The notes under the pieces were generated by a model. That model was not told the DNA's origin and did not search any database. It worked only from the letters and a program-made list of their open reading frames with translations. A stretch of 64,000 nucleotides of DNA from Thiodiazotropha sp040507035. GTDB lineage: Bacteria; Pseudomonadota; Gammaproteobacteria; Chromatiales; Chromatiaceae. The stretch covers positions 62,001 to 126,000 of the forward strand of contig JBEVVR010000017.1 of the NCBI GenBank assembly GCA_040507035.1, given 5' to 3'. Positions 17,343 to 24,695 of this stretch are shown in pieces. The position numbers and the translations under genes were made by a program. Each line of letters begins with the position of its first letter. Positions within the stretch are counted from its first letter, which is position 1.

Positions 17343-17867
17343 GTGAAGAAAAACGTCTTACTCCTCTGCTGTCTAATGCTACTGTTTGCCACAGCCATCC
17401 ACGCCCATGGTCCCACTCGACAGAAGGTGGTCATCAAGCAACAGATTGCCGCGCCACCGCAAACGATCTGGAATGTTGTAAAGAATTTTCACGATATGAG
17501 CTGGCACCCGGCGGTGACAAACACCGAAGGAGATGGCGGAAATAGCGTCGGCGCCATGCGCACACTGACCCTGACCAACGGCGGTCAGATAGTTGAGAAG
17601 CTGGAGAAATACGACGAAGAAAAGCACAGCTTCTTCTATCGCATCGAGTCGGTGGATGTGAAGGTGCTGCCGGTCACCAACTACTCCTCCTGGTTCAACA
17701 TCAAGCCTAACGGTGAAGGCGGGAGTCTGGTGACCTGGAAAGGGGCCTTTTATCGCGGCTATCCGAATAACGATCCGCCACCGGAACTCAGTGACCAGGC
17801 CGCCAAGGATGCGGTAACCGGAGTCTATGAAAGCGGTCTCGCCAAGCTGAAAGAAATGGTGGAATAG
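17343..17867 (+). CDS. Exported SRPBCC-family protein
   Basis: A 174-residue protein of the START/Bet v 1-like (SRPBCC) fold with a signal peptide ending near AIHAHG. The pattern IAAPPQTIWNVVKNFHDMSW and a C-terminal helix is typical. Such proteins bind small hydrophobic ligands; the ligand here is unknown. GTG at 17343 was chosen because ggagg lies 6 nt before it; an ATG at 17319 is in frame but has no site. It opens a rightward operon under the sigma-54 promoter at 17238 and sits 25 nt before a propeller gene, so a periplasmic role in quinoprotein metabolism is likely. Confidence 0.8.
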   Translation: MKKNVLLLCCLMLLFATAIHAHGPTRQKVVIKQQIAAPPQTIWNVVKNFHDMSWHPAVTNTEGDGGNSVGAMRTLTLTNGGQIVEKLEKYDEEKHSFFYRIESVDVKVLPVTNYSSWFNIKPNGEGGSLVTWKGAFYRGYPNNDPPPELSDQAAKDAVTGVYESGLAKLKEMVE

Positions 17868-17892
17868 GACGACCCATAAACACGAGCTGACA

Positions 17893-18885
17893 ATGAACAC
17901 AGATCGGGTCTCAATGCGAACTCTATGGATATGCCTGGTAGGCTATCTGGTCGCTATAGCGGCGGCTGCCACCAGCCAGGGAGTGATTGCCGCTGAATTC
18001 GCATTCGTCACCAATCAGGGTGATGATTCGGTTTCAGTGATCGATCTCTCGAGCCAGCGTAGAACTGCCACGGTCCAGGTCGGGTCCAAACCCGCAGGCA
18101 TCGCGGTATCAAGTGATGGCAGACGTATCTATGTCACCAATCCGGAGAGTCGTGATGTCTATCTGCTCGATGGTGTTGATTTCAAATCCCTTAACCATAA
18201 AGGAGTTGGCAAGGGTCCCCTGGGGATCGCCTTGAGCCCGGACGACTTACGAGTCTATGTTGCCGACTGGTACGAAGACAGGGTCTACGTGCTCGACGCT
18301 GGTGATCTCAGCGTTATCCAGCGGATAGCGGTGGGTGATTCACCTTCCGGCCTAGAGGTCAGTGGTGATGGCAAGAGACTCTATGTGGCGGACAGGGACG
18401 ATAACATGATCTCCGTCGTGGATACCGACGACTACCAGCTGATCAAGCGTATTGCGGTCGGCGAGCGTCCCTTCGGCATCCGTCTCGATCCCGATGGCAA
18501 GCGGCTCTACGTCGCCAATGTGGCGAGTAACGATCTGAGTGTCATCGACCTGGATAGTTTCACGGTCATTGCCACGATTGCAGTCGGAAGCACACCTTAT
18601 GGGGTTGCGGTTACCCCGGACAATCGACGAGTCTTTGTGACAAATCAGCATGAGAATACACTTTCCGTAATCGATGCTGACAAACTGCAGGAGACCCACA
18701 GGCTGGCTATCGGTGAATTCCCTGAAGGCATTATCGTTCACCCCAGCAATGGACGGGTATATATCGCCAACTGGTTCGATAATGAACTGGTGGTGCTCGA
18801 TAGCAAGAGTCTGCAAATCATCAAGCAGATCCCAACCGGTGAAAGCCCTCGCGCTTTTGGTGTTTTCGTAGCCGGCGGCTCTTGA
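17893..18885 (+). CDS. YVTN beta-propeller protein
   Basis: A 330-residue exported propeller made of about seven repeats of roughly 42 residues (for example DSVSVIDLSSQRRTATVQVG and NDLSVIDLDSFTVIATIAVG). The signal peptide spans about 34 residues. It resembles the propeller at 14581-15582 and is probably a paralogue serving the same system. It follows the SRPBCC gene by 25 nt. Confidence 0.85.
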   Translation: MNTDRVSMRTLWICLVGYLVAIAAAATSQGVIAAEFAFVTNQGDDSVSVIDLSSQRRTATVQVGSKPAGIAVSSDGRRIYVTNPESRDVYLLDGVDFKSLNHKGVGKGPLGIALSPDDLRVYVADWYEDRVYVLDAGDLSVIQRIAVGDSPSGLEVSGDGKRLYVADRDDNMISVVDTDDYQLIKRIAVGERPFGIRLDPDGKRLYVANVASNDLSVIDLDSFTVIATIAVGSTPYGVAVTPDNRRVFVTNQHENTLSVIDADKLQETHRLAIGEFPEGIIVHPSNGRVYIANWFDNELVVLDSKSLQIIKQIPTGESPRAFGVFVAGGS

Positions 18886-19014
18886 GAGCAGTAATAATTT
18901 ATTAACCGAATTTAATGGATTAAATGTATGCTTTGACGGACCGAAGCAACTTATGGAAGAGCCAAGAATCGTAATTGGACCATGGGAAAAAGCAAAGTGA
19001 AGGAGGAGCGATCC

Positions 19015-19293
19015 ATGAATCTCCCAACATTTCCAGAAGATTCCGTGCTCAAGCGTCATTTCGATGCGAATGTCGAGATGAAACGGCAGAACTGGTTGGA
19101 AAGTCCACCAACCGATTCAATCCTTAACCGGCATAGTTCGAACAGCAACAGCTGGCCACAATCCAGACCGAGGGCAAATCCGAACAGCGTGAGGGCTTCG
19201 GCTTCGGCTTCGGCTTCGGGAACGCCACGCCAGGAGACGGAAAACAGAGGTTTCTTCGCCTGGTTGATGGGGCTGTTCACAAGCAAGGCTTGA
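19015..19293 (+). CDS. Small protein with duplicated DSxLxRH motif
   Basis: A 92-residue protein of unknown family. The start at 19015 follows aaggaggag by 7 nt. It contains two copies of a short motif (DSVLKRH near residue 8 and DSILNRH near residue 33), a low-complexity Ala-Ser run coded by about four copies of ggcttc (19197-19219), and a C-terminal amphipathic or membrane-inserting FFAWLMGLF. No signal peptide. It lies within the sigma-54-driven rightward gene set, 129 nt after the propeller gene. Confidence 0.7.
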   Translation: MNLPTFPEDSVLKRHFDANVEMKRQNWLESPPTDSILNRHSSNSNSWPQSRPRANPNSVRASASASASGTPRQETENRGFFAWLMGLFTSKA

Positions 19294-19414
19294 TTGAAGT
19301 CATGCAATAGATGTGTAGTATCAATCCATAGAAACGGATCTTGTGTTAGCGGCAAGCGGGTGCTTAACGCATACGCTGACCGTGTTATGTCTGACGAAGT
19401 AGGAGTTCTTGAAT

Positions 19415-20104
19415 ATGCGTATCCGCAGTATCATCGCTATCATCGTAGCAGCACTGATATATTCGTCTCTGCTGTCGGCTGGAACCAGTATTCAGCCACC
19501 ACCAGATCTGAATCAGGCGCAAAAACTGATTTTTTTCCTGGACCATCTTAAAGGCGTTCCCAAAGGCAGCCTGCTGGTTTACGATTTCAAGAACTCAACC
19601 CAGGGCGAAAAGGGTTTCCGTGACAAGGTTGAAATCAAGGTCACCGATGTGGTTGCTGAAGGTAAGCGGGATCTGGAATTCAATTTCCTAAGCGGTGAGA
19701 ATCATATCGATTTCACACCCGCCAAGGCCTACACAGGCAACCCGGTAATCATCCATTTCCTGGAACGGGATATCTCCTTGATGACGAAGGACACTGACGG
19801 ATCAATCGGATATTTCCGCAATCGTATTCGCAACTCCTTCAGGGATCCGGCCCATGTTCGTGACATCAAGTTCCAATACAATGGCAAGCAGCTTGAAGGT
19901 ACTGAAATCGTCGTCATCCCTTTCGTCGGCGATCGCAATGCGGAGAATTTCAAACTCTATGTCAATAAACGCTACGAGTTCGTTTTCTCGGATCAGGTTC
20001 CAGGCGGCATCTATCGCATACGTACCCAGGTACCCAGTGAAAAAGGTGACACGATTTTGATCGATGAAAATATGACCTTCAGCAAGGTCACGCCAGCCAT
20101 ATAA
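19415..20104 (+). CDS. Uncharacterised exported protein
   Basis: A 229-residue protein with a signal peptide (about 24 residues, ending near LLSAG) and a beta-rich mature part. I do not recognise a domain. The start at 19415 follows aggag by 10 nt; a TTG six bases earlier is possible. Phrases such as IIHFLERDISLMTKDTDGSIGYFRNRIRN suggest an outer-surface or periplasmic role. Its placement in the operon with SRPBCC and propeller genes links it to the quinoprotein system. Confidence 0.7.
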   Translation: MRIRSIIAIIVAALIYSSLLSAGTSIQPPPDLNQAQKLIFFLDHLKGVPKGSLLVYDFKNSTQGEKGFRDKVEIKVTDVVAEGKRDLEFNFLSGENHIDFTPAKAYTGNPVIIHFLERDISLMTKDTDGSIGYFRNRIRNSFRDPAHVRDIKFQYNGKQLEGTEIVVIPFVGDRNAENFKLYVNKRYEFVFSDQVPGGIYRIRTQVPSEKGDTILIDENMTFSKVTPAI

Positions 20105-20174
20105 GGTTAGGGGCGTTAACTCGAATCAATTAGCCCTAACTAAAGAGGAAGAAATTCAGAGGACCAGATCAACT

Positions 20175-20549
20175 ATGAAGATTCTCAAGTTTCCCCTAAT
20201 ACTCACCGCTATCACGCTCTCTTGTTACTCAATGGTCTGGGCGGAAGAGACGTCTGACAAGGCTGAACACAGCAATGACTATCCGACATCGGCAAGAGTT
20301 GATTATGTGATTGGCTGTATGGCATCCAACGGTCAGACCCATGAGATGATGTTGAAGTGCTCCTGCAGTATCGATCTCATCGCCAAGTCCATACCCTACG
20401 AAGAGTATGTTCAGATATCCACACTCCTGAGTCTGCAGCAGATGGCCGCGGTAGGCAGGAACGCCGCCTATAAAAGCTCGACCTGGTCGCAGAAAGCCAT
20501 CGCCAAGTTAAGAGACGTGCAAGCCGATTCCACCCTGCGCTGCTTTTGA
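20175..20549 (+). CDS. Small exported cysteine-containing protein
   Basis: A 124-residue protein with a signal peptide ending at VWA and four cysteines in the mature part (C48, C62, C64 and C123; local motifs GCMASNG, KCSCSID and a C-terminal RCF), probably two disulfides in the periplasm. Family not recognised. It is the last gene of the rightward set and converges on the SoxYZ-like gene 45 bp away. Confidence 0.7.
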   Translation: MKILKFPLILTAITLSCYSMVWAEETSDKAEHSNDYPTSARVDYVIGCMASNGQTHEMMLKCSCSIDLIAKSIPYEEYVQISTLLSLQQMAAVGRNAAYKSSTWSQKAIAKLRDVQADSTLRCF

Positions 20550-20594
20550 TCAGAACAGAATCAGCTGAAAGACTTCCAGGGAGGCCCTAATACA

Positions 20595-21449
20595 TTAGCT
20601 TTTGTCCTGCGAAGGCAGATCCATACTTTGGCTGTGGGAAAAGCTTCTTCCCTTGGAATCCTTCACATGAACCTCCAACACACCGCTCTCTTGCGGTATA
20701 AAACCGAAACGGATACTGGGGTCTTCGCTGATTGAGATGTCGGTATCGGCAGTGAATACCTCTTCACCGTTATAAGTGACCTGGATGGTTCTGACGAAAT
20801 CCGCGGGTATGTAGAAGCGAGAGACCTGGTCGAACTGCAAACCAGAATTGTTTGGATGCTTGATCAACAGCTGAGTCGGCAACAGATCGCCCTGATTATA
20901 GTCCTCAGGCATACGGAATTTGATCCTGCCCAAATTCGCCATAGCTGCAGAGGGGTCCTTGAGCGAAGGTGCCGAACATCCTCCCGATGCCTTGACATAG
21001 TTGTTAACCATGTAGAGCTTACCGTCACTCAATTCAGCGACAGCGCGAAGATCGGTATAGGCGTTGATACGCACCCTGGTGGACAGGGTCTCCCAGCTAT
21101 GTTTGCCGGGAAAGTGAAACACAGCCGCCACCGGCGAAGGATTGTTGTCGATCACCAAATAGAGGCTCTTGATGAAGCGATCCGGTGTCTGTTCGAATTT
21201 CGAATCGATTGTGATCGGGACTATAGCCGCATCCATGGCCCTGGCAGGTGTATCCAGTCCAAGGATCGCTGCACCGCTCTGGATATTTTTATCCCCAAAC
21301 AGGGAGCTCTTTATCTGAAACCAGCGATTTCCATCGTCCTGTGCCCAGCTTGAGCTCGTGATCAGGCATAGACACAACAGGGCCAGGGTGTACTTAAGGC
21401 GGGCGTTCCCTCTCCAGCCTGTATGCTTCTTCATTGAGACAGCTGTCAT
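20595..21449 (-). CDS. Quinoprotein dehydrogenase-associated SoxYZ-like carrier
   Basis: A 284-residue exported protein in which a SoxY-like and a SoxZ-like domain are fused. The SoxY part ends in VKASGGCSAP, where the cysteine corresponds to the sulfur-carrying Cys of the SoxY GGCGG tail, here followed by the SoxZ-like domain. The family occurs with PQQ dehydrogenases rather than with thiosulfate oxidation; its cargo is unknown. Start chosen at 21449, with agagg 9 nt before it. The zinc hydrolase gene upstream is its usual partner. Confidence 0.87.
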   Translation of the reverse strand: MTAVSMKKHTGWRGNARLKYTLALLCLCLITSSSWAQDDGNRWFQIKSSLFGDKNIQSGAAILGLDTPARAMDAAIVPITIDSKFEQTPDRFIKSLYLVIDNNPSPVAAVFHFPGKHSWETLSTRVRINAYTDLRAVAELSDGKLYMVNNYVKASGGCSAPSLKDPSAAMANLGRIKFRMPEDYNQGDLLPTQLLIKHPNNSGLQFDQVSRFYIPADFVRTIQVTYNGEEVFTADTDISISEDPSIRFGFIPQESGVLEVHVKDSKGRSFSHSQSMDLPSQDKS

Positions 21450-21689
21450 TGCAATCATCCTCTAGATGAGAAAACAAATTACCGGCCCAGCAAACAACGC
21501 CATGTATTAAAAATTAGATCGAGATATCTGGCTGGTGTTCAGTATCAAAACCGTATCAACTGCCAATCTTGATCGATATCCTGCGATAAACTCTCTACGA
21601 TATACACAAATTCACCATTTGCATCTACCACAAAAAGTCTGTCACTTTAGGCGCAAACCCATGCGCCACGGTAAATATAAGCATTACTA

Positions 21690-22688
21690 CTACTCCCATT
21701 CCAATTCCGCAAAAACTGCAGTGACATTTCTGCCATGGTATGCATCGAATAAGAGCCAGTTTTCCCGCTCTTCCAAACCCACACTTTTCACTGCCTGGGT
21801 GATGGTACCTCCCTGTTTGATGATCTTGCGGACACCGTTTGCAATAAGATCGAGGTAGCGGCGTTGCTTCTCGAGGGCCTGTTTCCATTGGCTGACTACG
21901 GGACCATGACCGGGCACGATGCGCTCCACTTTTTTACAGGGCGCTGTTTCATCGCCGGTCGCCACACAATCCCGGCTGCCAAGCTCGTCGATCACCTTGA
22001 GCCAGCCCAGCAAACTGCCATCCATCACCGGAATGCGCTCAACGAATAACAGATCCGAAAGCCATAGTGTCCCCGTTGTTTCGTCATACACACTCAGGTC
22101 GTTGTTGGTATGTGCCGTTGGATAGCCGCGCAGGTGGATGCTGCGTCCACCCAGATCGAGCTGCAGCGTCTCTTCGCTATCAACCGTCTGTGTGGGAAGC
22201 ACCATTTCCGTCCCCTTGGCGAGGTATCCGAGTATCTGACTCATCCGCTGCAGATAGACCGATTCGCGTGATAGCAAAGCCTGGGCTAACTGCTTGTGGC
22301 CGATATATTCCGGATCATCCTGTGTGAAAGCCGCGGCACCCAGTGAATGGTCGGGATGCATATGGGTGATAATCACATAGGCGATGGGAAGATCGGTTAC
22401 CTCCCTGATTGTCTTTCTCAGCAACAAACCCTCATTCAGGGTGCTGCCGGTGTCGATAACGGCCACCCGTTCGCTACCCACGATAAATCCGATATTGGCG
22501 ATGTGGCCGCGATTGCGAGGTGAAAACTCCGCTTGAATCCCTGACCAGAGAAAGATCCCGGGCGCTATCTCCTCGGCGTCGACACCGCCTGCCGTACCTT
22601 CATGTGGCAATGAAGAGAGGACAATCGATAACAGCAGAGAACACAGGACAGGGAAATCCGGCCTTCTCAGGCCATTTATGCTCGGCAT
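21690..22688 (-). CDS. Quinoprotein relay system zinc metallohydrolase (SoxH-like)
   Basis: A 332-residue exported metallo-beta-lactamase-fold protein with the zinc motif HMHPDH (about residue 110), YPTAHTNND and VPGHGPV. It belongs to the SoxH-related hydrolases that occur with the SoxYZ-like carrier beside PQQ dehydrogenases. It probably acts on a group bound to the carrier. It lies 240 bp before the carrier gene and divergent from the formate dehydrogenase operon. Confidence 0.86.
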   Translation of the reverse strand: MPSINGLRRPDFPVLCSLLLSIVLSSLPHEGTAGGVDAEEIAPGIFLWSGIQAEFSPRNRGHIANIGFIVGSERVAVIDTGSTLNEGLLLRKTIREVTDLPIAYVIITHMHPDHSLGAAAFTQDDPEYIGHKQLAQALLSRESVYLQRMSQILGYLAKGTEMVLPTQTVDSEETLQLDLGGRSIHLRGYPTAHTNNDLSVYDETTGTLWLSDLLFVERIPVMDGSLLGWLKVIDELGSRDCVATGDETAPCKKVERIVPGHGPVVSQWKQALEKQRRYLDLIANGVRKIIKQGGTITQAVKSVGLEERENWLLFDAYHGRNVTAVFAELEWE

Positions 22689-22823
22689 GGTTGTACCACG
22701 GTTGCCATCATCTGCATTTCACCTCATTACCATCCATTCCTCCAGGGCCTGTCAACACTAAGACATGCATTTTCATGGCCAACTCGCGAACGCCTGCTCT
22801 ATAGTGGATCCTGGCAGGATCAT

Positions 22824-22839
22824 TGTCTTGTTGCAGACA
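22824..22839. promoter_or_regulatory. Dyad TGTC-N8-GACA upstream of fdh
   Basis: TGTCT-TGTTGC-AGACA, a perfect dyad centred about 120 bp before the predicted fdh transcription start. This is a typical enhancer distance for a sigma-54 activator, and the half-sites match those at 7649-7666. Confidence 0.4.
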
Positions 22840-22924
22840 CATGGGACGATCAATGTGCTAGAAAACTGGTGCACTCAGCCGGACATCTTGGGTCTATAAC
22901 AGAACCCCTACCGCTTTGTGACTA

Positions 22925-22940
22925 TGGCACATGATTTGCA
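22925..22940 (+). promoter_or_regulatory. Sigma-54 promoter of the formate dehydrogenase operon
   Basis: TGGCAC-ATGAT-TTGCA, an exact consensus match with GG at 22926-22927 and GC at 22938-22939. Transcription would start near 22951, about 60 nt before fdhB. Confidence 0.8.
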
Positions 22941-23009
22941 GAATACATGGATCGACAGATCGACTAAAAACAACTCACACCCCAATCACAACTTCCCAGG
23001 AATAGACAG

Positions 23010-24695
23010 TTGCCATCAGAAGTGAAATCAGACAAGAGACGGCCTGGTCGAAATAAAGGTCGTAGCGTAAAACCCGCAGCAGTGGCAGAGATACGGGAAC
23101 TGCTGGGAGAGACGCCACGAAAACCTGAGCTGCTGATCGAAATGTTGCATCGAATACAGGATGCACATGGGTATATCACAGTCGATCAGGTGACTGCCCT
23201 CGCCCGTGAACTCAACCTCTCCAGCGCCGAAATCTATGAGGTGGCCAGTTTCTACCACCATTTCGATCTCATCGCCGAGGGCCAGACACCACCGCCACCC
23301 TTGACCGTGCGTGTCTGCGACTCCATCTCCTGCAGCCTGGCCGGTGCAGAATCCCTGGTCGCAGACCTCCAGGCGAGCCTGGGTGATGGCGTTCGAGTGC
23401 AGCGGGTGCCCTGTATCGGGCGCTGCCAGGAGGCCCCACTTGCCGTTGTGGGAAGACGGCCCGTACCACAAGCCGACAGGGAACAGGTCAGGCGCTTAGT
23501 CCAGTCTGAAGAGACCGAACCCGATTTGCCCGACTATCTGGATTACGCCGGCTATCTGGCGGCCGGTGGCTATCAACTGCTGCAGAGCATCGGTGGTAGC
23601 CAGGAACTCTCGGAAGACGCGGTCATGGCCTGTCTTGAGAGTTCCAATCTCAGGGGACTGGGTGGCGCCGGTTTTCCTGCCGGTCGCAAATGGCGCATCC
23701 TCAGGGAACAACCCACTCCCCGCCTGCTCGCCGTCAATATCGACGAGGGTGAGCCGGGCACCTTCAAGGATCGGCACTACCTGGAGACCGACCCACACCG
23801 TTTTATCGAGGGGGCGCTGATAGCCGCGCGGGTGGTCGGGATCGCTGAGATCTATATCTATCTGCGGGACGAATACGCTGCCTTGCGCTCCGTACTGGAG
23901 AAGGAGTTGCACGCCCTGCAGTCCGATCCCCCCTGTCCGCTACCGCCGATCCACCTGCGGCGAGGCGCCGGGGCCTATATCTGCGGTGAGGAGTCGGCCA
24001 TGATCGAGTCCATCGAAGGCAAGCGCGGTATGCCCCGTCAGCGCCCCCCCTATGTGGCCCAGGTGGGACTCTTCGGTCGCCCCACCCTGGAACACAACAT
24101 GGAGACCCTGCACTGGGTACGGGAACTGCTTGAAAGGGGCGCCGACTGGTTCAGCCAGCAGGGTCGTAACGGCCGCCATGGCCTGCGCAGTTTTTCCGTG
24201 AGCGGTCGAGTCAATAAGCCGGGTGTGCACCTTGCCCCTGCCGGCATCACCCTGCGCCAGCTGATCGACGAGTATTGTGATGGTATGCCCGCGGGCCATG
24301 AGCTCTATGGCTATTTCCCCGGTGGCGCTTCCGGCGGCATACTCCCCGCCTCCCTGGCAGACCTGCCCCTCGATTTCGATACCTTACAACCCTACGGCTG
24401 CTTCATCGGTTCAGCAGCCATCATCGTGCTCTCGCAGCAAGACAGTGCCCGCGAGGCGGCTCTCAACGCAATGCGCTTCTTTGCCCACGAGTCCTGTGGT
24501 CAGTGCACCCCCTGCCGTGTCGGTACCGAGAAGGCAGTGGCCTTGATGCAACAGGATCGATGGGACCGGGATCTGCTTGAAGAACTCTCGAGTGTCATGA
24601 TCGACGCCTCCATATGCGGTCTGGGACAGGCAGCGCCGAATCCCATGTTGTGTGTACTGAAATACTTCCCCCAGGAGCTGGAACATGGCGAGTGA
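23010..24695 (+). CDS. fdhB: NAD-dependent formate dehydrogenase beta subunit (NuoE-NuoF fusion)
   Basis: A 561-residue flavoprotein that passes electrons from formate to NAD+. The N-terminal 150 residues are NuoE-like with four cysteines for a [2Fe-2S] cluster (CDSISC and CIGRC). The rest is NuoF-like: GLGGAGFPAGRKW and GAGAYICGEESAMIES for NADH and FMN, and SCGQCTPCR plus a later Cys for [4Fe-4S]. The fusion matches Fdh1B of Methylobacterium (about 570 residues). The first codon is TTG; a GTG four codons later is possible. It overlaps fdhA by 11 bp. Confidence 0.93.
   Translation: MPSEVKSDKRRPGRNKGRSVKPAAVAEIRELLGETPRKPELLIEMLHRIQDAHGYITVDQVTALARELNLSSAEIYEVASFYHHFDLIAEGQTPPPPLTVRVCDSISCSLAGAESLVADLQASLGDGVRVQRVPCIGRCQEAPLAVVGRRPVPQADREQVRRLVQSEETEPDLPDYLDYAGYLAAGGYQLLQSIGGSQELSEDAVMACLESSNLRGLGGAGFPAGRKWRILREQPTPRLLAVNIDEGEPGTFKDRHYLETDPHRFIEGALIAARVVGIAEIYIYLRDEYAALRSVLEKELHALQSDPPCPLPPIHLRRGAGAYICGEESAMIESIEGKRGMPRQRPPYVAQVGLFGRPTLEHNMETLHWVRELLERGADWFSQQGRNGRHGLRSFSVSGRVNKPGVHLAPAGITLRQLIDEYCDGMPAGHELYGYFPGGASGGILPASLADLPLDFDTLQPYGCFIGSAAIIVLSQQDSAREAALNAMRFFAHESCGQCTPCRVGTEKAVALMQQDRWDRDLLEELSSVMIDASICGLGQAAPNPMLCVLKYFPQELEHGE

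Larger units (their letters stand above)
22689..23009. other. Divergent promoter region, hydrolase to formate dehydrogenase
   Basis: A 321-bp non-coding stretch that holds the fdh sigma-54 promoter (22925-22940) and an upstream dyad (22824-22839). I see no similar promoter for the leftward gene. Confidence 0.6.

Noticed and set aside
22811..22827. Another sigma-54 promoter before fdh
   Set aside because: It reads GG-N10-GT, so the invariant GC is missing; the site at 22925 is complete.
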